NCBI RefSeq assembly: GCF_030272615.1
Contig: NC_081409.1
Location: 872,689,927 to 872,753,926 of the forward strand
Direction of reading: 5' to 3'
DNA length: 64,000 nucleotides
Source: Cryptomeria japonica
Taxonomy: Eukaryota; Streptophyta; Pinopsida; Cupressales; Cupressaceae
The position numbers and the translations under genes were made by a program. This document shows positions 21,806 to 32,938 of this stretch, piece by piece. The notes beneath the pieces were generated by a model. The model saw nothing but the letters and a program-made list of their open reading frames with translations, was not told the DNA's origin and ran no database searches. Every line of letters begins with the position of its first letter. Within the stretch, counting starts at the first letter, position 1.

Positions 21806-22960
21806 CTAAGGTGGAGCAGGTGGAGGTGGGGATGGTGGATCATCAACACCATCATCAGAATCATCCTCAAAAAGATCCTGAAGGGGTGCAGAGGCTAGAG
21901 GAGGCAGAGGAGTAGACACTGGAGTCCGGGGTATCCACTGTGAAAAGACGCTCATCAAACTGAACATCCCATCAAAACAAGACCTCTCTGGAATCAGGAT
22001 CAAACAACCTGTATGCCTTAACATCCTCACAGTAGCCAACAAAAATGAGTGGTCGGCTCTTCCGCTCCATGGCTTTCCTCTGAGCATTAGGAATAAAGGC
22101 CCATGCCTCACTGCTAAACACTCGAAAAAAGGAAACATCAGGCTTGTCATGAGACCAAGCCTCCTCAGGAGTCATATGTCGAATAGCATTGTGAGGCATC
22201 AGATTCTGAATATAGTTGGCACAATTGACTGCCTTAGCCCAAAAAGATGAATCCATGGACTTGGACTGAATCATACAATTTGCCATCTCTCGTAAAGTTC
22301 TGTTCTTGCAATCAGGGACACCATTCTGTTGAGGGGTGTAGGGAATAGTAAACTGATGCTGCAAACCATGCTCAGTGCAAAAAACTCTGAAAGCTTGATT
22401 CACATACTCCCCCCCATTATCTGGACGTATCCACTGAATAGAACAGCCAAACTACTTCTCTACATATGTCTTGAAGATTCGAAATGAATCAAAGACAACA
22501 GACTTGTACTTAAGAAAGCACACCCATGTGCGTCTGGAGAAGTCATCAATAAACATGAGTACATAATTAGCCCCTGAAAAAGAAGGAGTGGGAAATGACA
22601 TGAGGTCATTGTGAATCAACTCCAAGGGTGCCAAAGTATGAGAGGCTCTCCCCTTCGGAAAGGGATCTCTGTGATGCTTGCCAAGCACACAACCATGACA
22701 AACACCATCAGTGCAGGAAATTTGTGGGAGCCCAAGAACAAGTGCCTGTGTACTCATCTGCTGAAGATATCTATAATTGACATGGCCCAATCGCTCATGC
22801 CAAAGCTTACTCACTGAATCTGCATGTGCTATGAGAGATGAACCTGTACCCAAAGAGGGCTCAAATTCATCAAATCTGTAGAGACGAGATGCAGAATCCA
22901 CACTACCAGAAGCCACAACTAAATCAGGGTCATGGAGGTCCTGAATAACCACATCATGGG
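21806..22960 (-). pseudogene. Copia D integrase
   Basis: The zinc-binding end reads LWHERLGHVNYRYLQQM and CHGCVLGKHHRDPF (HHCC pattern). The catalytic core has LIHNDLMSFP, FIDDFSRRTWV, IRPDNGGEYV and QNGVPDCKNRTLREM. The third catalytic residue, normally Glu in VAERKNR, is Asp here, which may weaken activity. Stops: TAG at 22452-22454 (EK-FGC), TGA at 21972-21974 (LF-WDV, Arg expected), TAG at 21806-21808; a frameshift lies near 21930-21965. The C-terminal part is a Pro-rich linker (PPSPPPPAPP) leading to RT. Confidence 0.87.
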
Positions 22961-23320
22961 GTGAGAACTCAACTATCTTACCAGAGCCAGAGTGGAAAAT
23001 CTAATAAATGGACAGGAGATTCGTCGAGATGTCAGGGACAACCAAAACATCCTATAGAGTACCTCCATCCAAAGAGACAGAACCTGAACCCAAGACGGAA
23101 AGCTGAACTAAATCACCCACTGCAATCTATGAAATACCACAAGAGGCAAGAGAAGTAACCAATTGCAGAGTGTGTGTCATATGGTGAGAAGCACCAGAAT
23201 CTAGAATCCATGTGGACCCATAGGTCGAAGCTCTAGCAGTGAGAGCATGACCTTTCCCTGTGGAAGGAGAAGACGCCTGAGGTGAGGAAATGTGATGCTG
23301 CTGCATGGCTTCCTCTAAAG
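22961..23320 (-). pseudogene. Copia D protease
   Basis: The minus strand encodes WILDSGASHHMTHTLQL, the copia protease active site with an intact DSG. A continuation with SVLGSGSVSLDGG and VLVVPDISTNLLS follows. TAG codons at 23127-23129, 23052-23054 and 23001-23003 interrupt it, each where Gln is expected. Confidence 0.8.
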
Positions 23321-24175
23321 CCTCTAAATATTTCCAACACCTGGAAACTGGATGTCCTTCCTTGCCACAAAAACTGCAAGTGTCTTATGATTTCTTCTTA
23401 GTCTTGGAGGAAGACTCACTAGATGTGAAGATTTCCCTTGTTTGGGAGGAAATGGTTTTGAATCAGACTTAGGAGCAGGCTTAGAGGAATTCTCACTACC
23501 TGTTGAAGGCTTCTTTGGTTTCGGTTTTTGCTTCTGTTTCTCCTTCTCCTTAGAAGACTGAGCAACCAATGCTTTGTTCTTGGAGCCTAAGAGCGTATCC
23601 AGCTAAGAAAGATGAGACAATCGCTCACAAAAGACATCAAAGGTAGGCATGTTAAAATGAGTACCCAAGCCATCCATGGTGGAGTAGAAAGCAGAGGCAA
23701 AAAACTGAAAGGGACCCTGAAGCTTCGAAAGAATCAAATGAATGCACTTGGTATCAGTCTTGTTCTTTCCACATCCCTAAAGAACAGATCTAGTAGTCTT
23801 GAATTTGTTCAAAAAATCCTCAATAGTGGGAAAGGAATCAGGTAACAAAGAAGTCAACTTTGCCTCAATTTGTAATGCCCGAAACTCATTGACCCTCCCG
23901 AAGAGAGAATCAAACTTCAACCACATATCCCGAGGAGTAAGCAACTCATCAAGGTGAAACAGAAGACTATCAGAGACATGCAAAGAGATCAAACCCATGG
24001 CCTCATCCAGCTTGTTCCTATGCATAAGAATCTCATACGGATGCTGCAGGACTGGTTGAACTTCATCCAAAGAAGCCCACAACCCTTTTGCCCTGAGAAG
24101 CCTCGTGATGTGGGGCTTCCAGGTGTGATAGTTGTGTGAAGTCAACAACTCAACTGAAGGATTTGCCATGAGAAC
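23321..24175 (-). pseudogene. Copia D gag
   Basis: The likely start is the ATG of MANPSVELLTSHNYHTWKP near 24170, because that block matches plant copia gag N-termini. The longer upstream frame lacks homology. The core continues with LRAKGLWASLDEV, HVSDSLLFHLDELLTPRDMW and LPDSFPTIEDFLNKF. A Lys-rich stretch (KEKEKQKQKPKPKKP) precedes the zinc knuckle CSFCGKEGHPVSRC, which is CCHC and intact. Stops at 23777-23779, 23603-23605 (TAG) and 23385-23387 (TAA) stand at Gln positions; a frameshift lies near 23425-23445. Confidence 0.85.
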
Positions 24176-25162
24176 AAAGAAAACTTTGCACCTGCACCTG
24201 GTAAAAATTATGAGAAAAAATATTACAAATCTGAATAGAGCATGCTGAGAGCTTTCCAACGCCTATTCATTTTCGAAAAACGGAGTCCGTTTGCCCATTC
24301 TACGGCCCCAGAAGTGCAAAAAATAAGCCTGACTTCGATTGGTAAAAAATATGGTCAAACAGTAGATTCAAAAAAAAAAATCACCACCATGAGGTTCAGC
24401 TCGGAATCACCTTTCCGATGCCTATTCGTTCGCTAAAATCCGACTCCGAATGCACAATCTAGGCCCAAAAAACCAACCCCCTCTCAAAAAGACTAGAGAG
24501 GAGGAGCTGGTGGTGGGCGGAGGTGGGGCTCAGGTCGGGCGGAGGTGGTGCTGGGGTGGAGCAAAGCAGTGGTCGGGCGGAGGTGGCGCGACCCAGCTGA
24601 GCGGAGCGGGGGCTGCCGGAGCGGCGACTGCCGGCGATGGGGGCAGGCCGGCAGCGGGGGTTGGTCGGTGGGGGCCGAAGCGAACTGGTCGGCAGGGGCA
24701 GGCTGGTGGGAGACTGTCTGACAGGGCCGCAGGCGTCGTACAGCAGCCTGCGGTACCTTCTGACAACCGCAACCCTTAAACCACAAATTTTTTTTTTCTT
24801 TTTGCAATAACTTTGCGATTTTTTTGATTTTTTTTGTAAAAAAAATAAAAAAAACCGGCCTGCATGCCATAAAAAGGCAATTTAAAAAAAAAAAATTCTT
24901 GATTTGCGTGCCAGGGCCATACGGCCTGGCTAGGAGAAAAAAATATCACCCAGATGCTCAGGGGTCAAAAATGGACAAATTTTATATGACTATAGGGGTT
25001 TTTGGGCCTTCTGAGCATGATGGTGAGGTCTGTTTAGGCCCAAAGTGCTCAAAAAAAAAAAAAAACCTTAACCCTAAGCACACAAAAAAAATGCCTGAAA
25101 CCCCAAATCTGCTTCAAATGCAAAATTCTCAAAAAAAAAGGAACAGTTAGCTGTAGATCTGA
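24176..25162 (-). other. 5' leader of copia D with an embedded GC-rich block
   Basis: Untranslated leader between the primer site and gag. The block at about 24493-24775 is strikingly GC-rich, with repeated GGCGGAGGTGG and CGGCAG-type units on the plus strand, C-rich on the element's RNA. The rest of the leader is AT-rich with poly(A) or poly(T) runs (for example 24786-24900). Two similar segments of about 100 bp (24250-24320 and 24390-24450), each with 'cctattc' and 'ccgactccg'-like sequence, suggest an internal duplication. Confidence 0.6.
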
Positions 25163-25174
25163 GCTCTGATACCA
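25163..25174 (-). other. Primer-binding site of copia D (initiator tRNA-Met)
   Basis: The minus strand reads TGGTATCAGAGC, the canonical plant copia primer site. Confidence 0.88.
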
Positions 25175-25183
25175 TATAGGAGT

Positions 25184-25544
25184 TGAGAAATACAACCCCA
25201 CAATAGCCTAAAGATCATCTACAAGCCAAATAACCTGTTACAAGGAGAAGCAATTAAGCAAAATCTGAAGAACACACAAAACACAGAAAAGTATTCTCAA
25301 AAGATGAGAGCTCCAATTCACCAAAAATGTATTATGAAAAGATAATACAATGAAAAGAAAAAATAACCTCTAATAGGTCAAGAAACCCTAAAAAGGGAAA
25401 ACCCTAGGCTTGCACATAATAATTAATTAAAATAATTAATTATATGCACCTAATGTTAGCTTAAGTGTAGAAAGATAATTGGAAACTTAAAGAATTAAAC
25501 AAATAATGTTTAATTAATCAAGTAAAGACCCAATTTCTCTAGCA
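25184..25544 (-). repeat. 5' LTR of copia D
   Basis: About 361 bp. On the minus strand it starts TGCTAGAGAAATTGGG at 25544 and ends near TTTCTCA at 25184. Its outer 140 bp match the truncated 3' LTR closely. Confidence 0.8.
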
Positions 25545-25578
25545 ACTTTTATACCTCACCTCACCAAACATGTGCAAA
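25545..25578. repeat. 34-bp direct repeat, right copy, beside copia D
   Basis: Starts on the base after the TG terminus of the 5' LTR. It matches 19763-19796 at 33 of 34 positions. Confidence 0.85.
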
Positions 25579-25889
25579 TTTCTAAAACAGACCAACATAG
25601 AAAGGAAATTCTTGCTAAAATTTTATGACCATTGTCAGTCCAAGGTTGGACCCCTTTATGTAGGACAGGAAATCTAAGGCATTTTTGTCCAAGAAAAAAG
25701 GGTGTCTAGGACATCCTTATCCAACCTATTAGGGTAGAGTTCAAAAACACTAAACTAGGTGAGCATGGAGATTGATATTTGAAGCTAGTTTGAGTAGAAT
25801 CAAACATGGTCAAAGCATGAAAAGTCCAAAATACTACAGTGCGGCCTAAGTGGGGATGAATTTGTATAGGGATACAATTTACAATGCTA
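25579..25889. other. Unclassified insertion in element C, right part
   Basis: Outer right part of the insertion that carries D. No reading frame or known motif was seen. It ends where gag of C resumes. Confidence 0.4.
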
Positions 25890-26332
25890 CAAATTGAAAC
25901 ATGTGATCAAGATCTTAGTGATTCCAACACTACAATTGTGGAGTATGTGAATGATAAAGGAAATAAATTTCCATCACAACTCCTAATCAAAACTTGTAAA
26001 TCTTTATCAATCCTTTGTCTTCCCATTCTACCAATGTTATTGAACCTCAGAAGCCAAACTATATGATTGATTATGATATGTGTATAGAAGTCAACAACCA
26101 TGTTGTACACCTTATTAAGCAACCTAAGCCTAAACTTAAGCCTTGCATCACCTTTGACTCAAGAGAGATTATTGATGCACCTGATGGACTATTATACATT
26201 AATAAAAAAATTAAAGATCTTATAAGGCGTGCTCATTGATCTAGTATGTATGGAAAATGTTATTACTAAAGAACATCTTTATGCACAACAATTATATCAA
26301 GATACATATGATAAATCTGATGTTATTGTAGA
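25890..26332 (+). pseudogene. Element C, piece 3: gag end, stop, protease start
   Basis: The piece reads QDLSDSNTTIVEYVNDKGN against A's QDLIDNNTISVSGVNDKGN. After a one-base shift it continues PNQNL-stop-IF, with TAA at 25997-25999 standing at exactly the codon where A has TAG. The protease-like part follows with KPCITFDSREIIDAPDGLLYI (A: EPSITFDSSETIRAPDGPLYI). Then stops accumulate around 'ggcgtgctcattgatct'. It is interrupted at about 26333 by a gypsy LTR. Confidence 0.8.
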
Positions 26333-27755
26333 TGTATAAATTTGACCACTTTCCTAAGTGAATATTTAATATTCATTTTAACCTCATTCCTCTATTTAAT
26401 TAAATTATTCATATTCATCTATCTGATTAAATGAATTACTCAATTTATTTAATAAGTTCACTTAAGCCTTTTTTTAGCCTTTGATTAAATAAACCACTTT
26501 ATTTAATTAATTCCCCTTTCCCCCCTTTTAATTAAATTTACATTTAATTAAATTGATCGTTGCAAGTAAATAAATCTAATTTATTTATTTAAAATCTCCC
26601 ACTTGTATTTATGCAAGTTGCTTCTATTTGATTGAGATAAAGTGATTTTATTTTAATTAAATTCCTTTTTCCTCCACTTGCATTTTCCTACATCTCCCAC
26701 TTGCCTCTTTAAACCCCTTCTAGACACTTATAATCACTTCCAATTCAGCCTAATCCATCTCCTAAATATTGTCACAATCCTAAGCAAAGAGAAGTCACTT
26801 TTCAAAGCCTTCAAAGTCTTCAATAACCATTAAAGGCTTTATGTCCTCAACAAGTTAACCCTCAAAGTCTTCCAAACCATTTAAGACTCTTACATAACCA
26901 TTAATGGTTAACTCAACCTTCTTGCATGATTAACGACTTTCTCTCTAACTCAACCCTCATCTAAGCCAAGGGTCTCATCAAGCATTCATGGCTTTAACCT
27001 TGGTTATCTCTTTAACCCTTGCATGCAAGAGTTTACCTCTTGGGTAAAAGCTTTATCCATTGGATAACCCTAGTCTAACCTTAACCCTTACCTCCTAGGG
27101 TAACCTTCATGTCTTCTCAAGCATTTAATGCTTCTTTCATATCCTCTCAAGCAACCTCTTGTTGACAATTGTCACCATTTCATTTGTGAGAATTGTGAAC
27201 ATGGATTGATTAACTTTCAATCCTGACCCTTGTTAAGATTATCCAATCTTGACCATCCATTACCCTATTTTTTTTCTATAAATAGAGCTCTCTTTCTCTT
27301 ATTTTAGTATCCAATTTTTATGCATCTAACTTATAGTCATTTTGCTACTCATCTAGCCTCTCTTTGATAAATAATCTTAATAGCATTTAGAAACATTTTC
27401 AATATCATAGCATATCCATGTTAGACTAGTATATCTTGTTAGGATATGATTAATAACTTTTATCATAACATCATATTCATACTAGTTTCAATAGAATATA
27501 TATCTAGGAATGCATTCATGCTTATAAACAAACATCACTCGTTCTTGGAGTCGTCATTCCTAAGTCACTTTGCTCAGTGATCTGAGAGCAAAGACATTGA
27601 CTTTAGGGATCCTGTGAGATAGAGAACAATGGGACACCCCTTGGGAAGTTTAGCTATTCAATATAGTTCCTATAACTTGCACCAAGAGTCTCATTGGTGT
27701 GTGGACACTTTAAAATTGACTTTCATGTTTCTGTTGCCCTCATTTGCCGCACACA
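26333..27755 (+). mobile_element. Ty3/gypsy LTR, plus strand, probably solo
   Basis: It belongs to the same family as 1-1067 but lies in the opposite orientation. It starts near TGTATAAATTTGACC and carries a TATA box, CTATAAATAGAGC, at about 27276-27288. It ends near TTTGCCGCACACA, although the right junction could extend to about 27810. No internal region or second LTR is seen; element C protease sequence lies on both sides. Several 'ttaatggtt' and 'caaagtctt' phrases repeat inside. Confidence 0.75.
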
Positions 27756-27814
27756 GCTATGATTAAGGTGCATGATAGTTTCATTGTCCTACTATAGCTC
27801 CCACCAATTATTTT

Positions 27815-29135
27815 GTAGAGGTTGGTACCAAGTGCTTAGATGTTACGTTTTATATTATCCCTACCTTTGACCAATTTCATGTGAATTTAAGGTACTCATG
27901 GCTGAATTCTATAAAATATATACCTTCTACCATCCACAAATGTCTGAAGTTCCCTCACAATAGACACATTATCACTATCAACCAGATCCTTTATCAATAT
28001 TTAGTAAGATGTGGAAACTTCACCCTTGATTTCTTTTAGCCTCAAAAACTCGAACCTTTGCCACCACATCAAGATGTCTTTTTCTTATCTTATTAAAAAT
28101 TCAAACACGAAAGGGTATTGGCCTTAAGTAGGCCTAAGAATGCCTCACCTATAGATATGGATATTCCTCCTTTTCATCTCAGGCCAAGATTTCTTCCTAT
28201 CCCTTTTATTCCTCCTATATATGTTGTGACTGACCTCCCACATCTTATAAAAGGTCAAAGAGAAAATCACCCATCTCATATCTCTCAACCTAGTGAGGTT
28301 TCTTTAGTTCCCCCTTCTACAAAAGGAAGAAAAGAAGCCTATGTTGATCGATTCCCAAGCTTTGCAAGTTTCAAGTCAAATAAAGAAAAATTATAGTGCA
28401 AGAGAATGCCAATGAAGACATTGTGCAAATACTCATGAGCTTACTTCCCAAAGTGTTTCCTCTCCTAAGTTTTCAAGTGTTGACTTGGTCCCATTTGTCC
28501 AACCTTCGCTTGACCTTAGCAACATGAGATTAATCTTAATCAACCACATCAAACAATAGTATTATCCATGCATAATTATTGTTATCCTTCATCTACTTTG
28601 CACATTAAAGATCCTATTATGATTAATTTGGATGATGATGTTGATAATGTGGATACTAACAATTATAATGATATGTATGAGATTATTGAGATTAATCATG
28701 AGATATCTTAAAGATTTTCAAAAGCATTAATCTTAGTTCCTAGTGACAAACAAAGTGATTCATCATTAGAGTGTAGTCCTTGTTTGGAACTTGTAGTAGC
28801 TCCATCTATCATGCTTGTTGTAGCTCCTCTTGCATATTTTCCACCATCCCTAAGTGATTTTAAGAAAGATTGGGAGGGGGATGATTTTCTACATTGGCTT
28901 CATTTATATAATGGATTCTTCTATTCATTTACTTCCAAGTGATGTGTTTCCCCCATGATCTGATGCTTGATTTGTATTTGTGTTATGTTAAGCTCTCTTT
29001 AGATGACCCTTGCTGGTTCATTGGTGCAAGGTAACAAAGGGGCTAAACCTATTGTGGAATTCCTCTATTTGTATCTCAATTCTTCTATATGTCATTTTTC
29101 ATGTTGTGTCATAAATGTAATATTATTTTAAATAT
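27815..29135 (+). pseudogene. Element C, piece 4: rest of the protease-like frame
   Basis: The DNA at 27840-27990 matches A's protease end (PTFDQFHVNLRYSWLNSIK-like against A's SSEQFRVKLGYPWLSSMK; CLKFPHN is common). The Pro-rich part follows at 28118-28396, with VSLVPPSTKGRKEA. The acidic tail lies near 28600-28860 (NLDDDVDNVD; A: NLDDAIDENV). Frameshifts and stops make it non-functional. It is cut at 29136 by a copia LTR. Confidence 0.75.
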
Positions 29136-31900
29136 TGTTGGCATTATGTTGTCATTGTGATAGAGATGGCGTTGTTCCAAGTTGACAAAGGTAATTAGAT
29201 TTGATTTTAGATGTGTAAGTTGAATGATTATGCATGGAGTCAATGGCCACAAAAAAGATGGATGAAAATTGAAAGTTTGTTTGGTCGCACAATTGGATAG
29301 AGAAGAAACAGGTCATGAAGTTCTATAGGTAGTGAGCAAATGGATCCGACTCAGAAAAAGTGCAGGTGCATAAATGTATAACACATCATTTTAATTGCAC
29401 ACAATTACATACAATGTTAGTTGCCACATTGTGTTAGTCACACAAGGGGATACAAAAGGAAAACATGAAGTGTGTCATTGGGACATGTTATTGGACAAGG
29501 AAGAAATAGGCCAATGAATTGGAAATGCGCTGGGTGAGCTGATCTGACTCAAAAAAAGTATGGTTGTAGTTTGACTAACATGTCAATTTAGTCGCACTGT
29601 GTTGCGACAATATGCACATAACACATCATGTTATCACCATCGTTATCTCATGGTCAAATCTCTGTATTGACCAAAGGCTACCACGACAGGAGATAGGAGG
29701 AGTGCATAACATGCATGTTATCGCTATCTACAAAATTGCAAACTATGGCATGAAATGTCAATAACATGACAAGTTAGTCGCCTCGCCATCCTGCAACAAG
29801 AAAGACATGTGACAAAATCCCCTATGGGGTAATGCTAAATTGTGATGAAAGAAGTCAATAACACGATAGGTTATGCACACCCGTCATCCCACGATATGGA
29901 GAACGTAAGACAAATGACCCTGCAAGATAACACAAAAGTAAAGCATTTGGTGCACCCCACTATCTCGTGCCCCCACCAGCTCATGACAAGAAAGGAGGAA
30001 GATGAAAGGTAAGGTAGAGTGAAGGAAGCATCCCACCATCCTACGACTAGAATGAATTGGAAAAAATGATCCCATAGGACAGTTAAAATGGTAGAAGGCG
30101 CATTATCTCGCTAGCCTGTAGAATGTTTCACGATATGCATAACACACATGTTAGTCGATCTGCGAAATACATTTGTGTAGCCCATGAATCTAATATGGAT
30201 TTCTTTCACACGTGGAATTTTTTGTGAGCAGATGGGTATGCTAATGGGTCCCACCATTCACCATGAGCCTAAGGGACATGTAAATGCCACGTGGACAATG
30301 TATTTGACTGTTCTATAAACTAAAGGGTGCATACATATCAAAGGAAATGACTCAACAAATAGAGAAAGAAATAAATGCTGAGGTAGAGTTGCAGATGGAC
30401 ATACATTTTTAAATAGGGATTACGTGCAACACAAAAAATCAAATTAAACTCTAGAGTTTGCTAAGTAAACAAGGACAGTTGCATTTAATGAGGACTAGTA
30501 GACTAAAATGATGAGACAAGGAAGATCATTTTGGGGCTCAAGAAGATTATTTTTTTGAATTCTTTTTGGTAAGAAGATCTGTGTATGTGTTTGAGATGAA
30601 GAGTTTTCAAAATAATGCAGAGATTGCCGAAAGATAAAAATGGTAGCATTTAATTTGAACATTGCAGACAAAGAAGGAGAGACAAGAAATATTTTTTTAT
30701 TGGCTAGAATGATTTTTTAAAAAATATTTCCTTTGGAGGGAAAACTTGGGAGGTGTGTTGATGATCAAAAAAATGAAGTATGAAAAAGTGTAATGTGTGG
30801 ATGAATGTGTGTGAGTAGTGGGCATGCAAAAAAAGAAGCTCTACAAGAACAAAGAGAATAGAAGAGGGCACAAAAAAACATTTTACGCATGTGCGTATAA
30901 CACAATGTTGGAGCAGCAATAACATCATAAAAAAGTTTGTGTGCAGAGTAATCACAAGGTGAAGAGGAGATGAGTGGTAGCTAAAGGTCAAAGTAGAGAG
31001 CAAAAAAAGAGAAGAGAAGAGCAGAGAAGGAACGAGAAGCATAGAAGTAAGAAGGTTGTGCAAAGGGTGTGAAGATTGTAGAAAGAATATACAAGGGTGG
31101 AGAACTCAGAAGAATCTATACACTAAGTGAAGCAGAGAAAGAGTAAAGAGGACTAAGACCTTAGTGTAGAGGTATGAGAAGTGAGATTAGAGAGAGAAAA
31201 AAATAGAAGTGAGCAGTAGAGACCAAAGACCAGAGAGTGGAGAGGCGAGGTAGATAACACAACAGGTTAGTCACACAGAGAGGGGAAGAAATAGATGATT
31301 GATTCAAGTAGAGATCAAAGAGCTATATATAGAGATAAGAAGAGGAAAAATGGTAGTGGACAAAGCCTGTGTGTAGACAAGAGTTAAGTCATTCCTAGGC
31401 GTGGATAACACACCGAGTTACAAAACCTCATTTGTAACAAGGAGTTTTCATTGTAATCAATTAAACTTATTCAGTCATTGTAATTCTCCGAGTGGGTGCT
31501 CAGAGCAGGGGTAGGTTCTCCTTTGAGTAGGTGCTCATAAAATTAGGGGTTGGTGCTCCTTTGGGTAGGTGCCTATATAGTTCAGGGGTTGGTGCTCCTT
31601 TGGGTTGGTGTCCATAAAGCTAGGGGTTGGTGCCCATAAACATTGTAATAAGTTTTTCATTGTGAGGCTTGATTGGAGCAGTAGGCTCCAACAACATTTC
31701 TCACCGAGGTTTTTCCCCACCATGGGTTTTCCTTGTATCTCTGGTATTATATGTTTGCTTTGTATATGTTTTTAAATGTATTTATTATCTCCGCCCATAC
31801 CTTTTAATTTATGTTATTATAGCTCAGATCATTTTAATAGTTCAAGTTTTTGATTACCACTAATTCACCCCCCCTCTCAGTGATCCATTTGTGTTCATCA
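29136..31900 (+). mobile_element. Long copia-type LTR, probably solo
   Basis: About 2.77 kb, from TGTTGGCATTATG to a 3' end with TAATTCACCCCCCCTCTCAG followed by GTTCATCA. That C-run ending is shared with the other copia LTRs here. A TATA box, CTATATATAG, lies at about 31323-31332. A tandem GTTGGTGCTCCTTTGGGT-type repeat fills 31490-31650. No protein domain occurs; internal frames are spurious. Element C flanks both sides, but no clear 5-bp duplication was found. It is unusually long for an LTR. Confidence 0.7.
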
Positions 31901-32078
31901 ATTCTCTTATGTTGTCTACTTGGAAACAATGCAAAGCATTGAGATCTCTCTTTTTGGGACCTCTTTCACGTTGACCCAAAAAAGACTTTTATCATTCATC
32001 TTGTGTGCTCTTCTTCTATTGTGCTCATAGTTCCACTACCTTTGGGGGATGAGGTAAATTCATTACAATCATACTTGA
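31901..32078 (+). pseudogene. Element C, piece 5: 3' non-coding end
   Basis: This matches A's 3' non-coding region ('gttgtctacttgga', 'atgcaaagcattgagatctct', 'cacgttgacccaaaa'). The order confirms that C spans from 10056 to here. It ends where element G begins. Confidence 0.72.
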
Positions 32079-32740
32079 TGTAGACACCTAAAATTGTCCT
32101 GTCTAATTAAAAAAATATCTTTATTTATTTAATTATTTTAGCCTAATTCTTCTATTAATTAAATAAATCTTTATTTATTTAATTAATTCATTTATCCTCT
32201 TCTAGCCATATTTCTCATTTAAATAAATACTATTATTTATTTAAATTATCCTTTTCCTAAATTAAATTAATATCTTATTTATTTAATTGATCCCACTTCT
32301 TCTATTAATTAAATAAATCTTTATTTATTTAATTAATTCATTAGCCTTTTCTACCTATGACACATGCCATTCATCTCTTAATTCCTACACTACCTACCCT
32401 TTAATCTTAGCCAACCATTTATCTTTTACACCTCTCAATCTTATCCCTCCATTTCTTATAGTGTCTTCTATATAAGAGTATGCTTATTTCATTATCAACC
32501 CTAATCGATCTTTGAAACCAACTACGATTTTGAATTTTCACATGCGATCAAACCTACTTGCAACCACATTTCCATTCTTTGTTGAGCTCTTGTGCACACA
32601 TAAGATATGAGAGCAAATATATCAAGCAAGATAAATGGAGATAGGAAGAATGGAGATCCAAACCCTATTGGACATGTGATAATATAACCTTTGTGATTTC
32701 ATTTGATTTGCATTGCCTTAGGTAATCTTCATATGTTATG
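32079..32740 (+). repeat. 5' LTR of element G
   Basis: Starts TGTAGACACC. It has alternating 'attaaataaatctttatttatttaattaatt' type blocks and a TATA-like TCTATATAAGAG near 32467. The LTR end and primer site are not clear because deletion has joined this region to integrase sequence. Confidence 0.75.
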
Positions 32741-32796
32741 GTGGATCTTTGTTGTTGTAAGGCTAGGGTTTTATGGTTGAATCAACAAGATATAGA

Positions 32797-32938
32797 GAAG
32801 AAGGGCAAATTCGAACCAAATTGGCTTGGTCCTTACATCATTACAACAACCTATGGATCTGGTGCATCAAAACTCCAGAAGGTGAACCTTTGGAGGATCC
32901 TATCAACAAAATGCACCTTCGCAAGTTTTACACATAGC
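32797..32938 (+). pseudogene. Gypsy integrase C-terminal fragment of element G
   Basis: The translation has KKGKFEPNWLGPYIITTTY followed by SGASKLQKVN. This is the conserved C-terminal block of Ty3/gypsy integrase in plants (GKF-PNW-GPY, then a Gly-Ala-rich strand). Everything upstream (gag, protease, RT, most of integrase) is missing between the LTR and this fragment, so a large internal deletion has occurred. It gives G its superfamily assignment. Confidence 0.8.

Larger units (their letters stand above)
19797..25544 (-). mobile_element. Element D: copia element with truncated 3' LTR (minus strand)
   Basis: On the minus strand the order is: 5' LTR (25184-25544), tRNA-Met primer site, leader with a GC-rich block, gag, zinc knuckle, protease, integrase, reverse transcriptase, RNase H, polypurine tract, and a 143-bp remnant of the 3' LTR. 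Domains are well preserved apart from stop codons and a few frameshifts. Instead of a 5-bp target duplication, a 34-bp direct repeat flanks it. Confidence 0.87.

Noticed and set aside
24450-24870. Gly-rich and Pro-rich frames in the leader of copia D
   Set aside because: Composition effect of the GC-rich block; no homology or start context.
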